From assembly GCF_900174485.1 (NCBI RefSeq), contig NZ_LT837803.1:682001-746000 (forward strand): DNA of 64,000 bases. The letters are read 5' to 3'. The stretch's first letter is position 1; each line of letters opens with the position of its first letter. This document shows positions 25,687-34,992 of the stretch, one piece after another. The DNA is from Sterolibacterium denitrificans. GTDB taxonomy: Bacteria > Pseudomonadota > Gammaproteobacteria > Burkholderiales > Rhodocyclaceae. The notes below the pieces were generated by a model. The model searched no databases. It was not told the DNA's origin and saw only the letters and a program-made list of their open reading frames with translations. The translations under genes and the position numbers were made by a program.

Positions 25687-26472
25687 ATGTCCCGCGCCAC
25701 CCTTCTCCCGTCCGGCAAGGCCACGCACGCCGCTGGTCGTCCACGCGTCGCGCGCGGCCCGCGCCGCAAGGACGCGCTCGCCGCGCCGCCGACGCGGCGC
25801 AAGCAGCCGGTGCAGAAGCGCGCCGAATTCACCGTCGCCGCCATCATCGACGCCGCCCGCGAGCTGCTGCTCAAGCATGGCGCCGATGCCGTCACCACGC
25901 GCCAGGTCGCCGCCCGCGCCGGCGTGGCCGTCGGCACGCTGTACCAGTACTTTCCCGACCGTGACGCCATCCTCATGCATCTGGCCAGCCAGATCATGGA
26001 CGAGGAAGTCGATCGCACCACCCACCAGCTCGCCAATCTCTATCGTCATCCGCTGCGCGAGCTGATGGGCGCGCTCTACGAACGTTCCATCGAAGTCGAG
26101 CGCCGCATGCAGGCGCTCGACCGCGACTTCCACCGCCGCCACGCGCGCCACCTGAACTTCGGCCTGTCGCTGAAGGACAGGATCAGCATCCAGCCGCAGA
26201 ACACCGAGACCCTGATCGCCAGCGCGCTGCGCATGATGTCCGACCACCGCGGCGAAGTCCGGGAAACCGACCGCGACCTCGCCTCCTTCATGATCGTCCG
26301 CGGCATGCGCAACGTCATGACCACCCTCGTCGAGGAACGCCCCGATCTGCTCGCCTCGCCGTCGCTGGCGCCGATGCTCACGAGGCTGGCGATGGCGATC
26401 TTCGATCTCGCCACCGAGCGGGCGGATGATGGGAGGGATGAAGTGGGATTCAGTCCCGCCGCCTCGCCATGA
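25687..26472 (+). CDS. TetR/AcrR family transcriptional regulator
   Basis: 261 residues with an unusually long basic N-terminal tail of about 45 residues, then the TetR helix-turn-helix: TVAAIIDAARELLLKHGADAV and TTRQVAARAGVAVGTLYQYF. The C-terminal ligand domain has no recognisable specificity. It is divergent from the thiolase/FadJ operon and so probably represses it, releasing in response to an acyl-CoA or similar inducer. Target inferred from position. Confidence 0.9.
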   Translation: MSRATLLPSGKATHAAGRPRVARGPRRKDALAAPPTRRKQPVQKRAEFTVAAIIDAARELLLKHGADAVTTRQVAARAGVAVGTLYQYFPDRDAILMHLASQIMDEEVDRTTHQLANLYRHPLRELMGALYERSIEVERRMQALDRDFHRRHARHLNFGLSLKDRISIQPQNTETLIASALRMMSDHRGEVRETDRDLASFMIVRGMRNVMTTLVEERPDLLASPSLAPMLTRLAMAIFDLATERADDGRDEVGFSPAASP

Positions 26473-26605
26473 GCATGGCCCAATCTGCAATTCGCAATCC
26501 ACAATCCTGATTGGGTATACTCGCCGGCACCGATGCGCAGGCGTTCTTCTCCTCATTCATCATTGATCATCGCATCGGTTTCCCTGGACAGGTTTCTCAT
26601 CTCCG

Positions 26606-26926
26606 ATGTCTTCTGCAGCTTTCCGCGGCTATCCGGCTTTTCTGCGCGGCTTCGTGCTGGTGCTGCTGCTCGTCGTGGCGCAGCTCGGCGCGCTGGCGCA
26701 CGCGCTCGGCCATTTGCAGGGGGATGACGGTCAGGGGCACGCGCCGGAAACCGTCTGCGCATGGTGCGGCGCCTACGCGCAGAGCGGCAATGCCGTGTCC
26801 AGCGCGCCGGCCGCGCCGCATTTCGCCGCGGCATTGCCGCTGCATGAGGTTCTCCTGCCTGCCGCGCGGCTGCGCCAGGCCGTCTTTTACGCCTACCTGA
26901 GCCAGGCTCCGCCGCCGCTTTCCTGA
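26606..26926 (+). CDS. Small DUF2946-like membrane protein
   Basis: 106 residues: one hydrophobic segment GFVLVLLLVVAQLGALAHA near residues 15-33, then a His-rich stretch (HALGHLQGDDGQGH) and a CAWC pair. Small proteins of this type precede metal-uptake genes in many betaproteobacteria and may bind metal in the periplasm. It lies 67 bases before the outer-membrane porin gene and starts the presumed zinc operon. Family assignment is tentative. Confidence 0.65.
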   Translation: MSSAAFRGYPAFLRGFVLVLLLVVAQLGALAHALGHLQGDDGQGHAPETVCAWCGAYAQSGNAVSSAPAAPHFAAALPLHEVLLPAARLRQAVFYAYLSQAPPPLS

Positions 26927-26992
26927 AGTCTGCTGATGTGCGCGTCCGCCGTTCGGCGGGTGCGCGATATTCACTTGCCTGAAGGAAAGATC

Positions 26993-28384
26993 ATGAAACG
27001 CATCCCCATCCGGGCGCTGGGCGCCCTCATGGCGCTGGCCCTGGCCGCGCCGGGCGCGGCTGGCGCCGAAACTGAAACCGAGCGGCTGCGCGCCGAATTC
27101 GAGCAAAAGCTCAAAGCCCTGCAGCAAAGTTACGAGGAGCGTCTGCAGGCGCTCGAAGCGCGTCTGGCGAGCAGTCAGGCGCAAGCCGCGCCCGCCGCAG
27201 CGCCGCCGCCTTCGGAGCCGGCCACCGCCACAGCCGCCACCGCTTTCAATCCGGAAATTTCCCTGGTGCTGCAAGGCGCCCTGGCCAAACGGAAGGATGT
27301 CGCGGAGCGCCAATTGACCGGCTTTTTCGGCGGCGCCCATGAGCATGGCGGCGGCGATGCGCGCGGCTTCACCCTGGGCGGCACCGAACTGACGCTGTCG
27401 GCCAATATCGATCCGTACTTCCGCGGCTACACCAACCTGTCGGTCGTCGACGACGAGATCGAAGTCGAGGAAGCCTGGTTCCAGTCGCTGGGCCTGGGCA
27501 ACGGCCTGACGCTGAAGGGCGGCCGCTTTCTTTCCGGCGTCGGCTATGCCAACGAGCAGCATGCGCACGCCTGGGATTTCGCCGACCAGAACCTGATGTA
27601 TCGCGCGCTGTTCGGCGAGCATCTGGTGCAGGACGGCGTGCAGCTCAAGTGGCTGGCGCCGACCGACGTCTGGCTGGAGTTCGGCGCCGAGTTGGGCCGT
27701 GGCCAGTTCTTCCCCGGTTCCGATGCCGGCGGCAATCGCAATGGCGCCGGCGCCTGGGCGGCCTTCGCGCACACCGGCGGCGACGTCGGCGATGCGCATA
27801 GCTGGCGTGCCGGCATCGGCTACGTGGCGGCGCGGCCGAAGCAGCGCGAGGCGCATCTGGAGGACAGTCTCGATGTCGAGGCGCTGACCGCTTTCAGCGG
27901 CGATTCGAAAACCTGGCTCGCCGATTTCGTCTGGAAGTGGGTGCCCAATGGTGGCGATGGCGGCGGCAGCCGGGCGCAGCACTTCAAGCTGCAGGGCGAG
28001 CTGTTCCGCCGCGCGGAGGACGGCGTGCTGGGCTGCGCAGATAATCTCGCCGACGGCGGCGCTTGCGCCGGTTACGTCGACACCTACCGCGCGCGCCAGA
28101 GCGGCGGCTATCTGCAGGGCGTCTGGCAGTTCATGCCCGGCTGGCGTCTGGGCTACCGCTACGACCGCCTGCATCCCGGCAGCGTCGACTTCGCCGGCCT
28201 GCCGTTCACGGCGACAGCCTACCGGCCGCTCAGGCACAGCCTGATGGCCGACTACTCGCCGAGCGAGTTCTCGCGCTTCCGCCTGCAATTCGCGCGGGAC
28301 AAGGCGCAGCAGGGGCTTGCGGACAACCAGGTGACGCTGCAATACATCTTCAGTCTCGGTGCGCACGGCGCGCACAAGTTCTAG
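26993..28384 (+). CDS. Outer-membrane porin-like protein of the zinc locus
   Basis: 463 residues from ATG 26993 with a GAAGGAAAGATC site. Signal peptide of about 22 residues, then a coiled coil (about residues 25-60, LRAEFEQKLKALQQSYEERL), an Ala/Pro linker and a long beta-barrel-like region with alternating aromatic residues. It ends in phenylalanine, the usual outer-membrane assembly signal. HEHGGGD and HAHAWDF are possible metal-binding stretches. The gene lies directly before znuA, so it may pass zinc or another metal across the outer membrane. Confidence 0.78.
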   Translation: MKRIPIRALGALMALALAAPGAAGAETETERLRAEFEQKLKALQQSYEERLQALEARLASSQAQAAPAAAPPPSEPATATAATAFNPEISLVLQGALAKRKDVAERQLTGFFGGAHEHGGGDARGFTLGGTELTLSANIDPYFRGYTNLSVVDDEIEVEEAWFQSLGLGNGLTLKGGRFLSGVGYANEQHAHAWDFADQNLMYRALFGEHLVQDGVQLKWLAPTDVWLEFGAELGRGQFFPGSDAGGNRNGAGAWAAFAHTGGDVGDAHSWRAGIGYVAARPKQREAHLEDSLDVEALTAFSGDSKTWLADFVWKWVPNGGDGGGSRAQHFKLQGELFRRAEDGVLGCADNLADGGACAGYVDTYRARQSGGYLQGVWQFMPGWRLGYRYDRLHPGSVDFAGLPFTATAYRPLRHSLMADYSPSEFSRFRLQFARDKAQQGLADNQVTLQYIFSLGAHGAHKF

Positions 28385-28396
28385 GAGGCGCACGCC

Positions 28397-29320
28397 ATGA
28401 ACCACATCCGTTCCATCCTGGCGCCATTGCTGCTCGGCGGCCTGATCCTGTTCGCCGGACCGGCCGCCGCCGCGCCCGACGTGCTCAACGTGCTCGCCTG
28501 CGAGCCCGAGTGGGCGGCGCTGACGCGCGAGATCGCCGGCGAGCGCGCTGCGGTCGATTCGGCCACCACCGGCATGCAGGATCCGCATCACATCGAGGCG
28601 CGTCCGGCGCTGATCGCCCGGGCGCGCCGCGCCGACCTGCTGATATGCACCGGCGCCGAACTGGAGGCCGGCTGGCTGCCGCTGCTGCAGCGCGAATCGG
28701 CGAATCCGGCGATCCAGCCGGGGCAGCGGGGCTACTTCGAGGCGGCGCGCTACGTTGCGTTGATCGAGAAGCCTGGCGCGCTCGACCGATCCCAGGGCGA
28801 CATCCACGCCGCCGGCAATCCGCACCTGCACCTCGATCCGCGCAACCTGCTGCGCGTCGCCGACGCGCTGGCGACGCGCCTGGCCGAGCTCGACCCGGCA
28901 GGCGCCTCGGAGTACGCGGCGCGGCACGCCGATTTCGCCGCGCGCCTGAGCGCCGCCATCGCGCGCTGGGAACGGCAGGGCGCCGCGCTCAAGGACGTGC
29001 CGGTGCTGGTGCAGCACAAAAGCTGGTCCTACCTGGTCGACTGGCTGGGCCTCGAGGTGGTCGCCGACCTCGAACCGAAGCCGGGCATCGAGCCTTCCGC
29101 CGCCCATCTGGCGCAGGTGCTGGCGCGCCAGCAGGCGCGGCCGGCGAAGATGCTGCTGCGCGCCGGTTTCCTCTCGCCCAGGGCCGGCGAGTGGATCGCC
29201 GCCAGGACGCCGCTGCGCGTGGTGATCCTGCCGTTCACCGTCGGTTCGTCGGCGCGTGCGCGCGACTTGTTTTCGCTGTATGACGACATCCTCGACCGGT
29301 TGACGGAGGTGGCGCGATGA
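28397..29320 (+). CDS. znuA: Metal (zinc) ABC transporter substrate-binding protein
   Basis: 307 residues with a signal peptide ending near AAAAPD. The TroA/ZnuA fold is shown by DPHHIEARPALI near residues 60-71, NPHLHLDPRN near 138-147, and the later LVQHKSWSYLVDWLGL. The histidines in these segments are likely metal ligands. It captures zinc (or manganese) in the periplasm. The next gene starts inside its stop codon (ATGA at 29317), so the permease is co-translated. Confidence 0.88.
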   Translation: MNHIRSILAPLLLGGLILFAGPAAAAPDVLNVLACEPEWAALTREIAGERAAVDSATTGMQDPHHIEARPALIARARRADLLICTGAELEAGWLPLLQRESANPAIQPGQRGYFEAARYVALIEKPGALDRSQGDIHAAGNPHLHLDPRNLLRVADALATRLAELDPAGASEYAARHADFAARLSAAIARWERQGAALKDVPVLVQHKSWSYLVDWLGLEVVADLEPKPGIEPSAAHLAQVLARQQARPAKMLLRAGFLSPRAGEWIAARTPLRVVILPFTVGSSARARDLFSLYDDILDRLTEVAR

Positions 29321-30114
29321 ACTTCGACGGTTTGCAGGCCGGCATCCTGCTGCCGGCCTTCGTCGCCGGGTTGCTGGTGCTCGCCACGCACGTGCCGCTC
29401 GGCGCCGAGGTGCTGCGCCGCGGCATCATCTTCATGGATCTGGCCATCGCCCAGTTCGCCGGGCTGGGCATCGTCGCCGTGCATGCCTTCGCCGGCGAGG
29501 CCGAGGGCGACGATATCTGGCAGGCGCAGGCCGCCGCGGTCGGCGCGGCGCTGCTCGGTGCCTTGCTGCTGCGCTGGACCGAGAAGCGCGCGCCGCAGCG
29601 CCAGGAGGCTTTGATCGGCGTTTCCTTCGTCGTCGCCGCCTGCGCCGCGATCCTGCTGCTGGCCAAGGATCCGCACGGCGGCGAGCACATGCAGGCGCTG
29701 CTGGTCGGCCAGATCCTCTGGAGCACCTGGCTTGGTCTGCTGCCGCTCACCGGCATCAGCGCGGCGGTGCTGTTGCTGTGGTTCGCGCTGCGCAGCACGC
29801 GCGTGGCGCCGCTGGCCTTCTATCTGCTGTTCGCGCTGATCGTCACGGCCTCGGTGCAGGTGGTCGGCGTCTACCTGGTGTTCGCCAGCCTGATCGTGCC
29901 GGCGCTGGCCTCGGGCGGCCGGCTGCTGCCGGCCTGGCTCATCGGCGCGGCGGGTTATGCCGTCGGGCTGATCGCCTCGGCGCTGTTCGACCTGCCCGCG
30001 GGCGCGGCGATCGTGCTGGCGCTGGCGGGCTGCGCGCTGATTGGTGCCATGTTTCTCTCCCGCGATGCCGTGCGAATGCGATTCGGCAAAACGTGGTGGA
30101 GGCGGGAGGGATAA
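29317..30114 (+). CDS. znuB: Metal ABC transporter permease (ZnuB-like)
   Basis: 265 residues, about eight hydrophobic helices, with the ABC-3 family pattern HVPLGAEVLRRGIIFMDLAIAQFAGLG in the first third and VVGVYLVFASLIVPALAS in the last. It forms the membrane channel for the metal delivered by ZnuA. No ATP-binding protein gene occurs before or after it in this window, so the energising subunit must be encoded elsewhere or borrowed. Confidence 0.85.
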   Translation: MNFDGLQAGILLPAFVAGLLVLATHVPLGAEVLRRGIIFMDLAIAQFAGLGIVAVHAFAGEAEGDDIWQAQAAAVGAALLGALLLRWTEKRAPQRQEALIGVSFVVAACAAILLLAKDPHGGEHMQALLVGQILWSTWLGLLPLTGISAAVLLLWFALRSTRVAPLAFYLLFALIVTASVQVVGVYLVFASLIVPALASGGRLLPAWLIGAAGYAVGLIASALFDLPAGAAIVLALAGCALIGAMFLSRDAVRMRFGKTWWRREG

Positions 30115-30152
30115 AATAACCAGCCCATATTCCGGCAGAGGAGACGCACATC

Positions 30153-30716
30153 ATGAAAACGCCACTGATCCAGTTGCTTGCCCTGCTGATGCTGGCCGGG
30201 ATCGGGAGTGTGGGAGGCGTGGGGAGTGCGCATGCGCAGGGCGTGCAGCCCGGTCTGTGGGAATTCAGTCACGACATGAAAATGCCCGGACAGCCCGACA
30301 TGAACGCACGGATGGCGCAAATGCGCGAGCAGTTGAAGAACCTGCCGCCCGAGGCGCGCAGGATGATGGAGCAGCAGATGTCCGGCATGGGCGTGGGCAT
30401 CGGTGAGGGCGGGGCGCTGCGCATGTGCATCACCCCGGAAGATGCCAGGGATGACTTCATCCGCGAGGGCCGGACGGAAGGCGATTGCACCTTTACCCAG
30501 GTCAAGCGCAGCGGCAACACCTGGCGCGGCCGCATCGTCTGCAAGGCGTCGGCAAGCCAGGGCGATTTCACCACCACCCTGCACGGCCCGACGCATTTTT
30601 CGACGGTGGCCAACATGACCAGCAAACAGCATGGCCGCGTCGACATGAAGAGCGAAGCGCGCCGCGTGAGCGGCGATTGCGGCACGCTGGGCAAGGCTGC
30701 GGCCAGGCCGCGTTGA
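30153..30716 (+). CDS. DUF3617 domain protein, exported
   Basis: 187 residues with an N-terminal signal peptide (LLALLMLAGIGSVGG, cleavage likely after AHA), then the DUF3617 pattern GLWEFSHDMKMPG at the start and cysteines in RMCITPEDA, GDCTF and SGDCG. A Met- and Gln-rich segment (residues 45-75) may be flexible. Function unknown; probably periplasmic. It follows the ZnuB gene by 38 bases, so it may be co-transcribed with the metal locus. Confidence 0.75.
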   Translation: MKTPLIQLLALLMLAGIGSVGGVGSAHAQGVQPGLWEFSHDMKMPGQPDMNARMAQMREQLKNLPPEARRMMEQQMSGMGVGIGEGGALRMCITPEDARDDFIREGRTEGDCTFTQVKRSGNTWRGRIVCKASASQGDFTTTLHGPTHFSTVANMTSKQHGRVDMKSEARRVSGDCGTLGKAAARPR

Positions 30717-30930
30717 TTGCTGATCGCTTATCGCCGACCCAGCAGGTCGCCGATCATTCGAGACGGGCCAGACCTGCGCATTGCGCGGATGGCTTCCGCC
30801 GGCAGTGTCGTGAGCAAGGCTTGCCCAAAACGGGCGGCAGCCGCGCGGCGTGTCTTGTCCGCAACGCCGGCATGAACTAAATTTGCCCGCTTTCACAGGG
30901 ATACCAGGGCATACCGAAAGGAGCGCGATC

Positions 30931-31728
30931 ATGAGCAACGGCATCGGCCTCAATGAAGTCAAGGCGGTTTACAACGGCGCTGAAGGCGATCTGTGGGAAC
31001 TCATCATGGGCCACCAGATTCACATCGGTGGTTTCCAGTCGTCGATGGATTTGTCCGAACGCGCCGGCATCGCGGGCGCTGCGCATGGCGTCGATCTGTG
31101 CTGCTGCAACGGGGCGGGGATGCGCTTTCTGACGCGCTTTCGCAATGTCGCCAGGATGACCGGCGTCGATGCCTCGATCACCGTGATCGAGCGCGGCCGC
31201 CAGCGCTCGGCCGAGGAAGGGCTGGGCGAGCGCATCGAGTTCGTCCATGCCGATGTCACCCAGAGCGGTTTGCCGGATGGCGGCGCGGATTTCGTCTGGG
31301 GCGAGGATGCCTGGTGCTATGTGGTCGACAAGCCGGCGCTGATCCGCGAGGCGGCGCGCCTGGTGAAATCCGGCGGCACCATTGCCTTTACCGACTGGGT
31401 GCTGGGCGCCGTGCCGATGAGCGCCGAGGAAAGCCGCCGGTTTCTCGCCTTCATGAAATTTCCGAATGTCGAATCCATTCCCGGCTATGTCGAACTGCTG
31501 AAGCAGAACGCCTGCCAGGTGGTCGAAGCCTCCGACACCGGCCGCTTCGATCCTTACGTCGATCTGTATCTGGCGATGGTGGACAAGCAGCTCACTTACG
31601 ATGCGCTGCGCATCCTCAACTTCGATACCGACATGCTGGGCGCGGTGGCGGCTGAAATGATGTTCCTCAGCCAGTTGGCGAAGGAAGGCAAGATCGCCCA
31701 GGGCCGTTTCATCGCCAGAAAGAATTGA
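30931..31728 (+). CDS. Class I SAM-dependent methyltransferase
   Basis: 265 residues from ATG 30931 with CGAAAGGAGCGCGATC. Seen: the AdoMet site region GVDLCCCNGAGMRFL near residues 53-67, VTGVD-like MTGVDAS at 80, and the GG-DFVWGEDAWCYV segment near 115-128. The family includes glycine/sarcosine and ubiquinone-type methyltransferases; the substrate cannot be read. An SMR exporter gene starts six bases after its stop. Confidence 0.8.
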   Translation: MSNGIGLNEVKAVYNGAEGDLWELIMGHQIHIGGFQSSMDLSERAGIAGAAHGVDLCCCNGAGMRFLTRFRNVARMTGVDASITVIERGRQRSAEEGLGERIEFVHADVTQSGLPDGGADFVWGEDAWCYVVDKPALIREAARLVKSGGTIAFTDWVLGAVPMSAEESRRFLAFMKFPNVESIPGYVELLKQNACQVVEASDTGRFDPYVDLYLAMVDKQLTYDALRILNFDTDMLGAVAAEMMFLSQLAKEGKIAQGRFIARKN

Positions 31729-31734
31729 GCACCC

Positions 31735-32064
31735 ATGCACTGGGTTTATCTGTTCACGGCGATCGCTTTCGAGGTGGTCGGCACCACCTGCATGAAGCTG
31801 TCGGAGGGCTTTACCCGGCCGCTGCCGTCGATCGGCGTCTTCGTGTTTTACTGTTCCAGCATCGTCAGTCTGACGATGGCGGTGAGAACCATGGAAATCA
31901 GCATCGCCTACGCCATCTGGTCGGCGGTGGGCGTTGCCCTCATCGCGGCGATCGGCGCCGTATTTTTTCATGAACAATTGACGCCGCCGCGGATTTTCTT
32001 TCTGCTCGTCATCATCGTCGGCGTGGTTGGACTCAACCTCAGCGGCCGCCAGGCAGGCGCTTGA
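31735..32064 (+). CDS. Small multidrug resistance (SMR) family exporter
   Basis: 109 residues with four hydrophobic helices. The family glutamate is present in IAFEVVGTTCMKLSEGFT (E13), and the AIWSAVGVALIAAIG helix carries the conserved tryptophan. SMR proteins exchange protons for quaternary ammonium or guanidinium compounds. It follows the methyltransferase gene directly, so a small substrate that is methylated and exported is possible but unproved. Confidence 0.92.
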   Translation: MHWVYLFTAIAFEVVGTTCMKLSEGFTRPLPSIGVFVFYCSSIVSLTMAVRTMEISIAYAIWSAVGVALIAAIGAVFFHEQLTPPRIFFLLVIIVGVVGLNLSGRQAGA

Positions 32065-32117
32065 TTCAGGGCGTGCCGGGCGTTCTCGATTCCAGGTTAT
32101 TCGTCACGGGAGAAAAC

Positions 32118-33200
32118 ATGCGTCCAATGATGCGCCCAATACCAATGATATGGATTGCCATCGTCATTGCCTGTCTGGCCGGCTGCGGGAAGGCCTCGGC
32201 GCCGGCGCGCGAAGCGGCTTACGCGACGGTAAGCGTGTTCTTCGCGACGGACCGGAATCAGACCGGGAAGACGAACCCGGGCGAGATGTTCGGGGCCGAT
32301 CGCGCGAATCTCACCTACGGCACCTGCGAGGTCAGCGTGCCGCGCGACCATCGCATGGGCGAGCTCGAGTCGCCTTCGATCTGGCGGCTGGAGTTCCGCG
32401 AAGATCCCGCCAAACACGTCGTGCTGCTGAGGGCGGCGGTCGCCTCGAAAGACCGGTTTTTCGCAGACGTGGCCGAACGCGTGCGCCGATCCCAAGCGGG
32501 CAGCGCGTTCGTCTTCGTCCATGGCTACAACGTCACCTTCGAGGATGCGGCGCGGCGCACCGCGCAGATCACCTACGACCTCGGTTTCGACGGCGCGCCC
32601 ACCTTCTATAGCTGGCCATCGCGGGGGGCAACGCCTGCCTATACCGTCGATGAGCAGAACATCGAATGGGCCCAGGCCAACCTGAGAAACTTTCTCGAGG
32701 ACTTCTTCACGCGCTCGGATGCCGAGCATGTCTACCTGATCGCGCACAGCATGGGCAACCGCGCGCTGACCCGCGCCGTGGCTTCGCTGCTGGCCGACAA
32801 GCCGGCCTTGCGCCGCCGGCTTTCGGAGGTGATCCTGACCGCGCCGGATATCGATGCCGAGGTATTCAGACGTGACATCGCGCCAGCGCTGACGGCCGCG
32901 GGGCGGCCGGTGACCTTGTATGCCTCGTCCGCGGACAAGGCGCTGATTGCCTCCAGGAAGGTGCATGGTTACGCGCGGGCAGGGGATTCGGGCAATGGCC
33001 TGGTCGTCGTGCCGGGGATCGAGACCGTCGATGCAACGCAGGTCGATACCAGCCTGCTCGGGCACTCGTACTTTGCCGAGACCCGCTCGGTGCTGTCGGA
33101 CATGTTCTACCTGATCCGCGACAACAAGCGGGCAGACCAGCGCTTCGGCCTGCGTCCCGTCGATGCCCAGGCGGGCCGTTATTGGGAATTCAAGCAATGA
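32118..33200 (+). CDS. Alpha/beta hydrolase lipoprotein (DUF900 family)
   Basis: 360 residues from ATG 32118 with GGAGAAAAC. A lipobox LAGC follows the hydrophobic signal segment, so the mature protein is probably a lipoprotein. DUF900 features: VFFATDRNQTGK near residue 45, FVHGYNVTFEDAARR near 131, and the nucleophile elbow AHSMGNRALTRA near 209. It may hydrolyse esters or lipids at the envelope; substrate unknown. Confidence 0.85.
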   Translation: MRPMMRPIPMIWIAIVIACLAGCGKASAPAREAAYATVSVFFATDRNQTGKTNPGEMFGADRANLTYGTCEVSVPRDHRMGELESPSIWRLEFREDPAKHVVLLRAAVASKDRFFADVAERVRRSQAGSAFVFVHGYNVTFEDAARRTAQITYDLGFDGAPTFYSWPSRGATPAYTVDEQNIEWAQANLRNFLEDFFTRSDAEHVYLIAHSMGNRALTRAVASLLADKPALRRRLSEVILTAPDIDAEVFRRDIAPALTAAGRPVTLYASSADKALIASRKVHGYARAGDSGNGLVVVPGIETVDATQVDTSLLGHSYFAETRSVLSDMFYLIRDNKRADQRFGLRPVDAQAGRYWEFKQ

Positions 33201-33245
33201 AGCCGCGCGCATCGTCGTCCGCCGCGGCCTGAGCCGAGCGCGGCC

Positions 33246-33677
33246 ATGTCGCCGGCGTGCTACCAAGTGTTGGCCAACGCGGTGCTGATCGCGCATTTCC
33301 TGTTCGTGATCGGCGTGGTTGGCGGCCTGGTGCTCATCGTCTGGGGCGGCTTCCGCGAATGGGCCTGGGTGCGCAAGCTCTGGCTGCGCCTGGCCCATCT
33401 CGCGGGCATCGCATTGGTCGTGCTGGAATCCTGGCTTGGCGTCGCCTGCCCGCTCACCTCCCTGGAGCTATGGCTGCGCGAACTGGCGGGACAAGCCACC
33501 TACAGCGGCGACTTCATCGCCTACTGGGTGCGCCAGTTCATGTTCTTCACGGCGCCATCCTGGGTGTTCACCGTCTGCTATACGGCATTCGGCGTGCTCG
33601 TGCTGTTGAGCTGGTGGTGGTTTCCACCCAGGCCCGCGCGTCTCAGCGCATTGCAAAAGCCTCCTGCCGGAAGCTGA
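33246..33677 (+). CDS. DUF2784 family membrane protein
   Basis: 143 residues with three to four hydrophobic helices: NAVLIAHFLFVIGVVGG, RLAHLAGIALVVLES, and a C-terminal helix VCYTAFGVLVLLSWWWFPP. The cysteine-containing GVACPLTSLE segment between helices is typical. Function unknown. Its end overlaps the end of the convergent ferric-reductase gene by 35 bases. Confidence 0.85.
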   Translation: MSPACYQVLANAVLIAHFLFVIGVVGGLVLIVWGGFREWAWVRKLWLRLAHLAGIALVVLESWLGVACPLTSLELWLRELAGQATYSGDFIAYWVRQFMFFTAPSWVFTVCYTAFGVLVLLSWWWFPPRPARLSALQKPPAGS

Positions 33678-34992
33678 CGCCGACGTCAGTGCGCCGCAGG
33701 GCGGCCAGTTCGCGCTGCAGCTTTTCCGCCAGACCAGACGGACCGCAGAACCAGATTTCCGTGCGTTGTCGTGCACGCTCCGCGTCGGTGAGCCGCAACT
33801 GTCCGGCGTCGAGCATTTCACCCTGTTTGTCGCCATGCACCCGCAACCGCACCATCGGCAGGTTGGCGCAGAGCGCTTCCAGGCGGGCGACGAAGGGATC
33901 GCCCTCGCGATCGCGCGTGCAGTAGTGCAGTTCGGCGGTCGGTGCCTGGGACGGCTGCTGCTGCAATGAGTCCAGCCAGGCCAGGAAGGGCGTGATGCCG
34001 ATGCCGCCGGCGATCCAGATCTGCCGCGTCTTGCGGTTCACGCGATCGAGCTGGAAGCGTCCGTAGGGGCCTTCGACCTGGACGGCCTGTCCGACCTGCA
34101 AGCGATCGGCCAGACCGCGCGTGTAGTCGCCCAGGGCCTTGATCGACAAATCGATGCTCCGGTCGCCCCGATCCGCACTGGCAATGGTGAAGGGATGCGC
34201 TCCTTCGCCGGCATCGAAGGTGACGAAGACGAACTGGCCGGGTCGATGGCCGGGCCAGCCGTCGGCGAGCCGGCAGCGCACGCTGACCACCCCGGGCATG
34301 GGCTGCTCGATGGCGGCGATGCTGCCGACGACGCGGCGTCTGCGACCGATGGCGCCCTTCAGCGCCAGTACGCTGCCATATATGCCGAAGCCGAACAACA
34401 GCGCCAGCAGGAGGCCCAGCGGCTGGCGCCAGTAGGTGCTCGGCGCCCACATCACGGCATGAAAGACCAGCGCCAGATAAAGTATCGGCATGGCCCGGTG
34501 CAGCAGGCGCCATGGCCGATAGGGAAAGCGCTGCCACAGGGCCAGCGCCAGCATGGCCAGCAGAATATAGAAGCCCCATTCGCCTACGTCCTTGGCCAGA
34601 TCGCGCGCCGGCTCCAGCGTGGCCAGTATCGTTTCCTTCGGCGGCTTGCCGGCCCGGCCGATGCTGGCCTTGAGAATGTCGCCGACGACTTCCTTCATCA
34701 GCCAGTGACCGAGGGCAAGGATACCGGCCCAGATGCCGGCCCATTTGTGCAGCCGATACATCTGGTCCAGTCCATGCAGCGGCCGCTCCAGCCAGGCCGG
34801 CCGGGCGGCCATGAACACCGCCAGCGACATCATGCCGATGGCCAGCAGGCCGCTCAGGTTGAGCAGCTCCTGGCGCAGGATCCACAGCGGATGCGCATTG
34901 GCCGTATGGGTCGTGGTGGCCACATGTCCGGCCCAGCCGAGGAATCCGAGCAGGATGACGCTCCCCAGGAGCAGGCGGCCGGCACGATTCAT
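33643..34992 (-). CDS. Ferric reductase-like transmembrane protein with ferredoxin-reductase domain
   Basis: 449 residues from ATG 34992. The N-terminal half has about six helices with heme-ligand histidines (RLHKWAGIWAGILALGHWL, LLHRAMPILYLALVFHAVMW). The C-terminal half is a FAD/NAD(P)-binding reductase: PGQFVFVTF, HPFTIAS near residue 285, GPYGRF, IAGGIGITPFLAWL and a FCGP ending region. It probably moves electrons across the membrane to a metal or cytochrome. Its start overlaps the stop of the upstream PepSY gene by four bases. Confidence 0.88.
   Translation of the reverse strand: MNRAGRLLLGSVILLGFLGWAGHVATTTHTANAHPLWILRQELLNLSGLLAIGMMSLAVFMAARPAWLERPLHGLDQMYRLHKWAGIWAGILALGHWLMKEVVGDILKASIGRAGKPPKETILATLEPARDLAKDVGEWGFYILLAMLALALWQRFPYRPWRLLHRAMPILYLALVFHAVMWAPSTYWRQPLGLLLALLFGFGIYGSVLALKGAIGRRRRVVGSIAAIEQPMPGVVSVRCRLADGWPGHRPGQFVFVTFDAGEGAHPFTIASADRGDRSIDLSIKALGDYTRGLADRLQVGQAVQVEGPYGRFQLDRVNRKTRQIWIAGGIGITPFLAWLDSLQQQPSQAPTAELHYCTRDREGDPFVARLEALCANLPMVRLRVHGDKQGEMLDAGQLRLTDAERARQRTEIWFCGPSGLAEKLQRELAALRRTDVGVSFRQEAFAMR

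Noticed and set aside
26473-26605. Zur box upstream of the zinc locus
   Set aside because: The gap has a TATACT element but no palindrome resembling a Zur site, so zinc regulation cannot be supported from sequence.
26597-29107. Long antisense open frame opposite the zinc-locus genes
   Set aside because: High-GC DNA gives long open shadow frames. The plus-strand genes there have signal peptides, family motifs, ribosome sites and overlaps; the antisense frame has none.
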